The notes under the pieces were generated by a model that saw only the letters and a program-made list of their open reading frames with translations, searched no databases and was not told the DNA's origin. A stretch of 64,000 bases of DNA, taken from Osmia lignaria lignaria. Its lineage: Eukaryota > Arthropoda > Insecta > Hymenoptera > Megachilidae. This document shows, piece after piece, positions 37,456 to 49,366 of the stretch (position 1 is its first letter; the number at the start of each line of letters is the position of its first letter). The position numbers and the translations under genes were made by a program. The DNA is taken from NCBI RefSeq assembly GCF_051020975.1, contig NW_027478167.1, forward strand, positions 11,346,001 to 11,410,000, written 5' to 3'.

Positions 37456-38743
37456 ATGCAGATTTATCTCAAGGGAAGGGGCCTGACGGACATATTTCGG
37501 GATATTTCTTCTTCTTGTTGTTCTTCTTCTGCACAGCTAAACAGGAAGTGGCATTTCCAGATCGCAATAGTGCAGAGTTATCTGAAAGAAAGGGGCCACG
37601 GTGTTTCTGTTAATCTATTATGTTGGTGCGGCTTCGGAACTTTTAAATATCTTGATATATCTCGAGAACTACGCATCTGATCAAATAATATCATAGAACA
37701 TAAAAAGTAGGAAACTTAATTCTCTACAAATAAGGTCTCTAAACATTTTGCCATAGCTCGCTTCGTTTCCGAGATATTTGCAGATTTATCTCAAGGGAAG
37801 GGGCCTGACGGACATATTTCGAGATATTTCTTCTTCTTGTTGGTCTTCTTCTGCACAGCTAAGCTGGAAGTGGCATTTGCAGCTCGCAATGGTGCAGAGT
37901 TATCTCAAAGAAAGGGGCCACGGTGTTTCTGTATCTCTATTATGTTGGTGCGGCTTCGGAACTTTTAAATATCTTGATATATCTCGAGAACTACGCATCC
38001 GATCAAAAAATATCATAGAACATAAAAAGTAGGAAACTTAATTCTCTACAAAAAAGGTCTCTTAACATTTTGCCATAGCTCGCTTCGTTTCCGAGATATT
38101 TGCAGATTTATCTCGAGGGAAGGGGCCTGACGGACATATTTCGAGATATTTCTTCTTCTTGTTGTTCTTCTTCTGCACAGCTAAGCTGGAAGCGGCATTT
38201 GCGGCTCGCACTAGTGCAGAGTTATCTCAAAGAAAGGGGCCACGGTGTTTCTGTATCTCTATAATGTTGGTGCAGCTTCGGATCTTTTAAATATCTCGAT
38301 ATATCTCGAAAACTACGCTTCTGATCAAAAAATATCATAGAACATAAATTGTAGGAAACATAATTCTCTACAAAAAAGGTCTCTTATCATTTTGCCATAG
38401 CTCGTTTCGTTTCCGAGATATTTGCAGATATATCTCAAGGGAAGGGGCCTGACGGACATATTTCGAGATATTTCCTCTTCTTGTTGTTCTTCTTCTGCAC
38501 AGCTAAGCTCGAAGTGGCATTTGCAGCTCGCAATAGTGCAGAGTTATCTCAAAGAAAGAGGCCACGGTGTTTCTGTACCTCTATTATGTTGGTGCAGCTT
38601 CGGAACTTTTAGATATCTTGATATATCTCGAGAACTACGCATCTGATCAAACAATATCATAGAACATAAAAAGTAGGAAACTTAATTCTCTACAAAAAAG
38701 GTCTCTTAACATTTTGCCATAGCTCGCTTCGTTTCCTAGATAC

Positions 38744-39065
38744 TTGCAGATTTATCTCAAGGGAAGGGGCCTGACGGACATATTTCGAGATATTTCTTCT
38801 TCTTGTTGTTCTTCTTCTGCACAGCTAAGCAGGAAGCGGCATTTGCGGCTCGCACTAGTGCAGGGTTATCTCAAAGAAAGGGGCCACGGTGTTTCTGTAT
38901 CTCTATTATGTTGGTGCGGCTTCGGAACTTTTAAATATCTTGATATATCTCGAGAACTACGCATCTGATCAAAAAATATCATAGAACATGAAAAGTAGGA
39001 AACTTAATTCTCTACAAAAAAGGTCTCTTAACATTTTGCCATAGCTCTCTTCGTTTCCGAGATAT
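38744..39065 (+). repeat. Hybrid unit 9/10 (breakpoint 38769-38837)
   Basis: The 5' part is type 9 (tagatacttgcag, tctcaagggaagggg). The 3' part is type 10 (gaagcggc, cggctcgcactag, gcagggttat). The fusion removed one unit. One private base in between (aagcagg for aagctgg) obscures the exact point. Confidence 0.88.
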
Positions 39066-42000
39066 TTGCAGATTTATCTCTAGGGAAGGGGCCTGACGGA
39101 CATATTTCGAGATATTTCTTCTTCTTGTTGTTCTTCTTCTGCACAGCTAAGCTGGAAGTGGCATTTGCGGCTCGCACTAGTGCAGAGTTATCTCAAAGAA
39201 AGGGGCCACGGTGTTTCTGTATCTCTATTATGTTGGTGCGGCTTCGGAACTTTTAAATATCTCGATGTATCTCGAAAACTACGCTTCTGATCAAAAAATA
39301 TCATAGAACATAAATTGTAGGAAACATAATTCTCTACAAAAAAGGTCTCTTAACATTTTGCCATAGCTCGCTTCGTTTCCGAGATATTTGCAGATATATC
39401 TCAAGGGAAGGGGCCTGACGGACATATTTCGAGATATTTCTTCTTCTTGTTGTTCTTCCTCTGCACAGCTAAGCTGGAAGTGGCATTTGCAGCTCGCAAT
39501 AGTGCAGAGTTATCTCAAAGAAAGGGGCCACGGTGTTTCTGTATCTCCATTATGTTGGTGCGGCTTCGGAACTTTTAAATATCTTGATATATCTCGAGAA
39601 CTACGCATCTGATCAAAAAATATCATAGAACATAAAAAGTAGGAAACTTAATTCTCTACAAAAAAGGTCTCTTAACATTTTGCCATAGCTCGCTTCGTTT
39701 CCGAGATATTTGCAGATTTATCTCAAGGGAAGGGGCCTGACGGACATATTTCGAGATATTTCTTCTTCTTGTTGTTCTTCTTCTGCACAGCTAAGCTGGA
39801 AGTGGCATTTGCGGCTCGCACTAGTGCAGAGTTATCTCAAAGAAAGGGGCCACGGTGTTTCTGTATCCCTATTATGTTGGTGCGGCTTCGGAACTTTTAA
39901 ATATCTCGGTATATCTCGAAAACTACGCTTCTGATCAAAAAATATCATAGAACATAAATTGTAGGAAACATAATTCTCTACAAAAAAGGTCTCTTAACAT
40001 TTTGCCATAGCTCGCTTCGTTTCCGAGATATTTGCAGATATATCTCAAGGGAAGGGGCTTGACGGACATATTTCGAGATATTTCTTCTTCTTGTTGTTCT
40101 TCTTCTGCACAGCTAAGCTGGAAGTGGCATTTACAGCTCGCAATAGTGCAGAGTTATCTCAAAGAAAGGGGCCACGGTGTTTCTGTATCTCTATTATGTT
40201 GGTGCGGCTTCGGAACTTTTAAATATCTTGATATATCTCGAGAACTACGCATCTGATCAAAAAATATCATAGAACATAAAAAGTAGAAAACTTAATTCTC
40301 TACAAAAAAGGTCTCTTAACATTTTGCCATAGCTCGCTTCGTTTCCGAGATATTTGCAGATTTATCTCAAGGGAAGGGGCCTGACGGACATATTTCGAGA
40401 TATTTCTTCTTCTTGTTGTTCTTCCTCTGCACAGCTAAGCTGGAAGTGGCATTTGCAGCTCGCAATAGTGCAGAGTTATCTCAAAGAAAGGGGCCACGGT
40501 GTTTCTGTATCTCTATTATGTTGGTGCGGCTTCGGAACTTTTAAATATCTTGATATATCTCGAGAACTACGCATCTGATCAAAAAATATCATAGAACATA
40601 AAAAGTAGGAAACTTAATTCTCTACAAAAAAGGTCTCTTAACATTTTGCCATAGCTCGCTTCGTTTCCGAGATATTTGCAGATTTATCTCAAGGGAAGGG
40701 GCCTGACGGACATATTTCGAGATATTTCTTCTTCTTGTTGTTCTTCTGCACAGCTAAGCTGGAAGTGGCATTTGCAGCTCGCAATAGTGCATAGTTATCT
40801 GAAAGAAAGGGGCCACGGTGTTTCTGTATCTCTATTATGTTGGTGCGGCTTCGGAACTTTTAAATATCTTGATATATCTCGAGAACTACGCATCTGATCA
40901 AAAAATATCATAGAACATAAAAAGTAGGAAACTTAATTCTCTACAAAAGAGGTCTCTTAACATTTTGCCATAGCTCGCTTCGTTTCCGAGATATTTGCAG
41001 ATTTATCTCACGGGAAGGGGCCTAACGGACATATTTCGAGATATTTCTTCTTCTTGTTGTTCTTCTTCTGCACAGCTAAACTGGAAGTGGCATTTCCAGC
41101 TCGCAATAGTGCAGAGTTATCTCAAAGAAAGGGGCCACGGTGTTTCTGTATCCCTATTATGTTGGTGCGGCTTCGGAACTTTTAAATATCTCGATATATC
41201 TCGAAAACTACGCTTCTGATCAAAAAATATCATAGAACATAAATTGTAGGAAACATAATTCTCTATAAAAAACGTCTCTTAAGATTTTGCCATAGCTCGC
41301 TTCGTTTCCGAGATATTTGCAGATTCAGCTCAAAGGAACTGGCCTGACGGACATATTTCGAGATATTTCTTCTTCTTGTTGTTCTTCTTCTGCACAGCTA
41401 AGCTGGAAGTGGCATTTGCAGCTCGCAATAGTGCAGAGTTATCTCAAAGAAAGGGGCCACGGTGTTTTTGTATCTCTATTATGTTGGTGCGGCTTCGGAA
41501 CTTTTAAATATCTTGATATATCTCGAGAACTACGCATCTGATCAAAAAATATCATAGAACATAAAAAGTAGGAAACTTAATTCTCTACAAAAAAGGTCTC
41601 TGAACATTTTGCCATACCTCGCTTCGTTTCCGAGATATTTGCATATTTATCTCAAGGGAAGGGGCCTGACGGACATATTTCGAGATATTTCTTCTTCTTG
41701 TTGTTCTTCTTCTGCACAGCTAAGCTGGAAGTGGCATTTGCGGCTCGCACTAGTGCAGAGTTATCTCAAAGAAAGGGGCCACTGTGATTCTGTATCTCTA
41801 TTATGTTGGTGCGGCTTCGGAACTTTTAAATATCTCGATATATCTCGAAAACTACGCTTCTGATCAAAAAATATCATAGAACCTAAATTGTAGGAAACAT
41901 AATTCTCTACAAAAAAGGTCTCTTAACATTTTGCCATAGCTCGCTTCGTTTCCGAGATATTTGCAGATATATCTCAAGGGAAGGGGCCTGACGGACATAT

Positions 42001-43570
42001 TTCGAGATATTTCTTCTTCTTGTTGTTCTTCTTCTGCACAGCTAAACTGGAAGTGGCATTTCCAGCTCGCAATAGTGCAGAGTTATCTCAAAGAAAGGGG
42101 CCACGGTGTTTCTGTATCTCTATTATGTTGGTGCGGCTTCGGAACTTTTAAATATCTTGATATATCTCGAGAACTACGCATCTGATCAAAAAATATCATA
42201 GAACATAAAAAGTAGGAAACTTAATTCTCTACAAAAAAGGTCTCTTAACATTTTGCCATAGCTCGCTTCGTTTCCGAGATATTTGCAGATATATCTCAAG
42301 GGAAGGGGCCTGACGGACATATTTCGAGATATTTCTTCTTCTTGTTGTTCTTCTTCTGCACAGCTAAGCTGGAAGTGACATTTGCGGCTCGCACTAGTGC
42401 AGAGTTATCTCAAAGAAAGGGGCCACGGTGTTTCTGTACCTCTATTATGTTGGTGCGGCTTCGGAACTATTAAATATCTCGATATATCTCGAAAACTACG
42501 CTTCTGATCAAAAAATATCATAGAACATAAATTGTAGGAAACATAATTCTCTACAAAAAAGGTCTCTTAACATTTTGCCATGGCTCGCTTCGTTTCCGAG
42601 ATATTTGCAGATATATCTCAAGGGAAGGGGCCTGACGGACATATTTCGAGATATTTCTTCTTCTTGTTGTTCTTCTTCTGCACAGCTAAGCTGGAAGTGG
42701 CATTTGCGGCTCGCACTAGTGCAGAGTTATCTCAAAGAAAGGGGCCACGGTGTTTCTGTATCCCTATTATGTTGGTGCGGCTTCGGAACTTTTAAATATC
42801 TCGATATATCTCGAAAACTACGCTTCTGATCAAAAAATATCATAGAACATAAATTGTAGGAAACATAATTCTCTATAAAAAACGTCTCTTAACATTTTGC
42901 CATAGCTCGCTTCGTTTCCGAGATATTTGCAGATTCAGCTCAAAGGAACTGGCCTGACGGACATATTTCGAGATATTTCTTCTTCTTGTTGTTCTTCTTC
43001 TGCACAGCTAAGCTGGAAGTCGCATTTGCGGCTCGCACTAGTGCAGAGTTATCTCAAAGAAAGGGGCCACGGTGTTTCTGTATCTCTATTATGTTGGTGC
43101 GGCTTCGGAACTTTTAAATATCTTGATATATCTCGAGAACTACGCATCTGATCAAAAAATATCATAGAACATAAAAAGTAGGAAACTTAATTCTCTACAA
43201 AAAAGGTCTCTTAACATTTTGCCATAGCTCGCTTCGTTTCCGAGATATTTGCAGATTTATCTCAAGGGAAGGGGCCTGACGGACATATTTCGAGATATTT
43301 CTTCTTCTTGTTGTTCTTCTTCTGCACAGCTAAGCTGGAAGTGGCATTTGCGGCTCGCACTAGTGCAGAGTTATCTCAAAGAAAGGGGCCACGGTGTTTC
43401 TGTATCTCTATTATGTTGGTGCGGCTTCGGAACTTTTAAATATCTCGATGTATCTCGAAAACTACGCTTCTGATCAAAAAATATCATAGAACATAAATTG
43501 TAGGAAACATAATTCTCTACAAAAAAGGTCTCTTAACATTTTGCCATAGCTCGCTTCGTTTCCGAGATAT
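39066..43570 (+). repeat. Satellite zone without a clear HOR
   Basis: About fourteen units of mixed classes. Partial correspondences: units at 40995-41638 and 42605-43248 (gtatccctatt, then ctctataaaaaacgtc and attcagctcaaagg), 1,610 bp apart; and units at 39066 and 43249 (ctcgatgtatctcg), 13 units apart. The gcatatttatctc class first appears here, in the unit at 41639, and is common only to the right. One unit (40676) is 3 bp short. The unit at 41639 has an odd cactgtgattctg stretch. Confidence 0.78.
40676..40994 (+). repeat. 319-bp unit (-3 bp)
   Basis: One TTC triplet is missing from the pyrimidine tract: gttgttcttctgcac instead of gttgttcttcttctgcac, at about 40737-40751. It is the only change in length of this tract in the window. 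Confidence 0.94.
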
Positions 43571-43892
43571 TTGCAGATATATCTCAAGGGAAGGGGCCTG
43601 ACGGACATATTTCGAGATATTTCTTCTTCTTGTTGTTCTTCTTCTGCACAGCTAAGCTGGAAGTGGCATTTACAGCTCGCAATAGTGCAGAGTTATCTCA
43701 AAGAAAGGGGCCACGGTGTTTCTGTATCTCTATTATGTTGGTGCGGCTTCGGAACTTTTAAATATCTTGATATATCTCGAGAACTACGCATCTGATCAAA
43801 AAATATCATAGAACATGAAAAGTAGGAAACTTAATTCTCTACAAAAAAGGTCTCTTAACATTTTGCCATAGCTCGCTTCGTTTCCGAGATAT

Positions 43893-46800
43893 TTGCAGAT
43901 TCAGCTCAAAGGAACTGGCCTGACGGACATATTTCGAGATATTTCTTCTTCTTGTTGTTCTTCCTCTGCACAGCTAAGCTGGAAGTGGCATTTGCAGCTC
44001 GCAATAGTGCAGAGTTATCTCAAAGAAAGGGGCCACGGTGTTTCTGTATCTCTATTATGTCGGTGCGGCTTCGGAACTTTTAAATATCTTGATATATCTC
44101 GAGAACTACGCATCTGATCAAAAAATATCATAGAACATAAAAAGTAGGAAACTTAATTCTCTACAAAAAAGGTCTCTTAACATTTTGCCATAGCTCGCTT
44201 CGTTTCCGAGATATTTGCATATTTATCTCAAGGGAAGGGGCCTGACGGACATATTTCGAGATATTTCTTCTTCTTGTTGTTCTTCTTCTGCACAGCTAAG
44301 CTGGAAGTGGCATTTGCGGCTCGCACTAGTGCAGAGTTATCTCAAAGAAAGGGGCCACGGTGTTTCTGTATCTCTATTATGTTGGTGCGGCTTCGGAACT
44401 TTTAAATATCTTGATATATCTCGAGAACTACGCATCTGATCAAAAAATATCATAGAACATAAAAGGTAGGAAACTTAATTCTCTACAAAAAAGGTCTCTT
44501 AACATTTTGCCATAGCTCGCTTCGTTTCCGAGATATTTGCATATTTATCTCAAGGGAAGGGGCCTGACGGACATATTTCGAGATATTTCTTCTTCTTGTT
44601 GTTCTTCTTCTGCACTGCTAAGCTGGAAGTGGCATTTGCGGCTCGCACTAGTGCAGAGTTATCTCAAAGAAAGGGGCCACGGTGTTTCTGTATCTCTATT
44701 ATGTTGGTGCGGCTTCGGAACTTTTAAATATCTCGATATATCTCGAAAACTACGCTTCTGATCAAAAAATATCATAGAACATAAAAAGTAGGAAACTTAA
44801 TTCTCTACAAAAAAGGTCTCTTAACATTTTGCCATAGCTCTCTTCGTTTCCGAGATATTTGCAGATTTATCTCAAGGGAAGGGGCCTGACGGACATATTT
44901 CGAGATATTTCTTCTTCTTGTTGTTCTTCTTCTGCACAGCTAAGCTGGAAGTGGCATTTGCAGCTCGCAATAGTGCAGAGTTATCTCAAAGAAAGGGGCC
45001 ACGGTGTTTCTGTATCTCTATTATGTTGGTGCGGCTTCGGAACTTTTAAATATCTTGATATATCTCGAGAACTACGCGTCTGATCAAAAAATATCATAGA
45101 ACATAAAAAGTAGGAAACTTAATTCTCTACCACAACGGTCTCTTAACATTTTGCCACAGCTCGCTTCGTTTCCGAGATATTTGCATATTTATCTCAAGGG
45201 AAGGGGCCTGACGGACATATTTCGAGATATTTCTTCTTCTTGTTGTTCTTCTTCTGCACAGCTAAGCTGGAAGTGGCATTTGCGGCTCGCACTAGTGCAG
45301 AGTTATCTCAAAGAAAGGGGCCACGGTGTTTCTGTATCTCTATTATGTTGGTGCGGCTTCGGAACTTTTAAATATCTCGATATATCTCGAAAACTACGCT
45401 TCTGATCAAAAAATATCATAGAACATAAATTGTAGGAAACATAATTCTCTACAAAAAAGGTCTCTTAACATTTTGCCATAGCTCGCTTCGTTTCCGAGAT
45501 ATTTGCAGATTCAGCTCAAAGGAACTGGCCTGACGGACATATTTCGAGATATTTCTTCTTCTTGTTGTTCTTCCTCTGCACAGCTAAGCTGGAAGTGGCA
45601 TTTGCAGCTCGCAATATTGCAGAGTTATCTCACAGAAAGGGGCCACGGTGTTTCTGTATCTCTATTATGTTGGTGCGGCTTCGGAACTTTTAAATATCTT
45701 GATATATCTCGAGAACTACGCATCTGATCAAAAAATATCATCGAACATAAAAAGTAGGAAACTTAATTCTCTACAAAAAAGGTCTCTTAACATTTTGCCA
45801 TAGCTCGCTTCGTTTCCGAGATATTTGCAGATTCATCTCAAGGGAAGGGGTCTGACGGACATATTTCGAGATATTTCTTCTTCTTGTTGTTCTTCTTCTG
45901 CACAGCTAAGCCCGAAGTGGCATTTGCAGCTCGCAATAGTGCAGAGTTATCTCAAAGAAAGAGGCCACGGTGTTTCTGTACCTCTATTATGTTGGTGCAG
46001 CTTCGGAACTTTTAAATATCTTGATATATCTCGAGAACTACGCATCTGATCAAAATATATCATCGAACATAAAAAGTAGGAAACTTAATTCTCTACAAAA
46101 AAGGTCTCTTAACATTTTGCCATAGCTCGCTTCGTTTCCGAGATATTTGCAGATTCAGCTCAAAGGAACTGGCCTGACGGACATATTTCGAGATATTTCT
46201 TCTTCTTGTTGTTCTTCCTCTGCACAGCTAAGCTGGAAGTGGCATTTACAGCTCGCAATAGTGCAGAGTTATCTCAAAGAAAGGGGCCACGGTGTTTCTG
46301 TATCTCTATTATGTTGGTGCGGCTTCGGAACTTTTAAATATCTTGATATATCTCGAGAACTACGCATCTGATCAAAAAATATCATAGAACATAAAAGGTA
46401 GGAAACTTAATTCTCTACAAAAAAGGTCTCTTAACATTTTGCCATAGCTCGCTTCGTTTCCGAGATATTTGCATATTTATCTCAAGGGAAGGGGCCTGAC
46501 GGACATATTTCGAGATATTTCTTCTTCTTGTTGTTCTTCTTCTGCACAGCTAAGCTCGAAGTGGCATTTGCAGCTCGCAATAGTGCAGAGTTATCTCAAA
46601 GAAAGGGGCCACGGTGTTTCTGTATCTCTATTATGTTGGTGCGGCTTCGGAACTTTTAAATATCTCGATATATCTCGAAAACTACGCTTCTGATCAAAAA
46701 ATATCATAGAACATAAATTGTAGGAAACATAATTCTCTACAAAAAAGGTCTCTTAACATTTTGCCATAGCTCTCTTCGTTTCCGAGATATTTGCAGATTT

Positions 46801-49366
46801 ATCTCAAGGGAAGGGGCCTGACGGACATATTTCGAGATATTTCTTCTTCTTGTTGTTCTTCTTCCGCACAGCTAAGCTGGAAGTGGCATTTGCAGCTCGC
46901 AATAGTGCAGAGTTATCTCAAAGAAAGGGGCCACGGTGTTTCTGTATCTCTATTATGTTGGTGCGGCTTCGGAACTTTTAAATATCTTGATATATCTCGA
47001 GAACTACGCGTCTGATCAAAAAATATCATAGAACATAAAAAGTAGGAAACTTAATTCTCTACCACAACGGTCTCTTAACATTTTGCCACAGCTCGCTTCG
47101 TTTCCGAGATATTTGCATATTTATCTCAAGGGAAGGGGCCTGACGGACATATTTCGAGATATTTCTTCTTCTTGTTGTTCTTCTTCTGCACAGCTAAGCT
47201 GGAAGTGGCATTTGCGGCTCGCACTAGTGCAGAGTTATCTCAAAGAAAGGGGCCACGGTGTTTCTGTATCTCTATTATGTTGGTGCGGCTTCGGAACTTT
47301 TAAATATCTCGATATATCTCGAAAACTACGCTTCTGATCAAAAAATATCATAGAACATAAATTGTAGGAAACATAATTCTCTACAAAAAAGGTCTCTTAA
47401 CATTTTGCCATAGCTCGCTTCGTTTCCGAGATATTTGCAGATTCAGCTCAAAGGAACTGGCCTGACGGACATATTTCGAGATATTTCTTCTTCTTGTTGT
47501 TCTTCCTCTGCACAGCTAAGCTGGAAGTGGCATTTGCAGCTCGCAATATTGCAGAGTTATCTCACAGAAAGGGGCCACGGTGTTTCTGTATCTCTATTAT
47601 GTTGGTGCGGCTTCGGAACTTTTAAATATCTTGATATATCTCGAGAACTACGCATCTGATCAAAAAATATCATCGAACATAAAAAGTAGGAAACTTAATT
47701 CTCTACAAAAAAGGTCTCTTAACATTTTGCCATAGCTCGCTTCGTTTCCGAGATATTTGCAGATTCAGCTCAAAGGAACTGGCCTGACGGACATATTTCG
47801 AGATATTTCTTCTTCTTGTTGTTCTTCCTCTGCACAGCTAAGCTGGAAGTGGCATTTGCAGCTCGCAATATTGCAGAGTTATCTCACAGAAAGGGGCCAC
47901 GGTGTTTCTGTATCTCTATTATGTTGGTGCGGCTTCGGAACTTTTAAATATCTTGATATATCTCGAGAACTAAGCATCTGATCAAAAAATATCATAGAAC
48001 ATAAAAAGTAGGAAACTTAATTCTCTACAAAAAAGGTCTCTTAACATTTTGCCATAGCTCGCTTCGTTTCCGAGATATTTGCATATTTATCTCAAGGGAA
48101 GGGGCCTGACGGACATATTTCGAGATGTTTCTTCTTCTTGTTGTTCTTCTTCTGCACAGCTAAGCTGGAAGTGGCATTTGCGGCTCGCACTAGTGCAGAG
48201 TTATCTCAAAGAAAGGGGCCACGGTGTTTCTGTATCTCTATTATGTTGGTGCGGCTTCGGAACTTTTAAATATCTCGATATATCTCGAAAACTACGCTTC
48301 TGATCAAAAAATATCATAGAACATAAATTGTAGGAAATATAATTCTCTACAAAAAAGGTCTCTTAACATTTTGCCATAGCTCTCTTCGTTTCCGAGATAT
48401 TTGCAGATTTATCTCAAGGGAAGGGGCCTGACGGACATATTTCGAGATATTTCTTCTTCTTGTTGTTCTTCTTCTGCACAGCTAAGCTGGAAGTGGCATT
48501 TGCAGCTCGCAATAGTGCAGAGTTATCTCAAAGAAAGGGGCCACGGTGTTTCTGTATCTCTATTATGTTGGTGCGGCTTCGGAACTTTTAAATATCTTGA
48601 TATATCTCGAGAACTACGCGTCTGATCAAAAAATATCATAGAACATAAAAAGTAGGAAACATAATTCTCTACCACAACGGTCTCTTAACATTTTGCCACA
48701 GCTCGCTTCGTTTCCGAGATATTTGCATATATATCTCAAGGGAAGGGGCCTGACGGACATATTTCGAGATATTTCTTCTTCTTGTTGTTCTTCTTCTGCA
48801 CAGCTAAGCTGGAAGTGGCATTTGCGGCTCGCACTAGTGCAGAGTTATCTCAAAGAAAGGGGCCACGGTGTTTCTATATCTCTATTATGTTGGTGGGGCT
48901 TCGGAACTTTTAAATATCTCGATATATCTCGAAAACTACGCTTCTGATCAAAAAATATCATAGAACATAAATTGTAGGAAACATAATTCTCTACAAAAAA
49001 GGTCTCTTAACATTTTGCCATAGCTCGCTTCGTTTCCGAGATATTTGCAGATTCATCTCAAGGGAAGGGGCCTGACGGACATATTTCGAGATATTTCTTC
49101 TTCTTGTTGTTCTTCTTCTGCACAGCTAAGCTGGAAGTGGCATTTACAGCTCGCAATAGTGCAGAGTTATCTCAAAGAAAGGGGCCACGGTGTTTCTGTA
49201 TCTCTATTATGTTGGTGCGGCTTCGGAACTTTTAAATATCTTGATATATCTCGAGAACTACGCATCTGATCAAAAAATATCATAGAACATGAAAAGTAGG
49301 AAACTTAATTCTCTACAAAAAAGGTCTCTTAACATTTTGCCATAGCTCGCTTCGTTTCCGAGATAT
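43893..49366 (+). repeat. 17-unit HOR (5,474 bp), copy 1
   Basis: Seventeen units in fixed order, repeated from 49367. Diagnostic sites include ttatgtcggtgc (unit 43893), tgcactgctaag (44537), acgcgtctg (44859, 46791, 48401), accacaacggtc before 45181, 47113 and 48723, aagcccgaag (45825), cttccgcac (46791), gaactaagc (47757), cgagatgtttc (48079) and ggtggggc (48723). It is composite: three sub-blocks each start with an acgcgtctg unit followed by a gccacagctc unit, and are 6, 5 and 6 units long (starts 44859, 46791, 48401, next 50333). Confidence 0.95.
49045..49366 (+). repeat. Junction unit of the 17-unit duplication (breakpoint 49054-49071)
   Basis: The 5' end (gcagattcatctc) is like the unit at 54519, which closes copy 2. 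From ggggcctg on it is like the unit at 43571, which precedes copy 1 (tttacagctcgc, then aacatgaaaag). A unit made from the right-hand and left-hand neighbours of the repeat is what an unequal crossover leaves at the middle of a tandem duplication. Confidence 0.88.

Larger units (their letters stand above)
36812..39065 (+). repeat. HOR family, copy 4, shortened
   Basis: Unit order: type 1 (36812), a 2/4 hybrid (37134), types 5, 6, 7, 8 (37456, 37778, 38100, 38422), then a 9/10 hybrid (38744). After that the array leaves this HOR. The unit at 39066 has ctctagggaagg and follows agctctcttcg, and looks like a relative of type 11. Private change: acaact at 37234-37239 where other copies read acagct. 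Confidence 0.88.
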
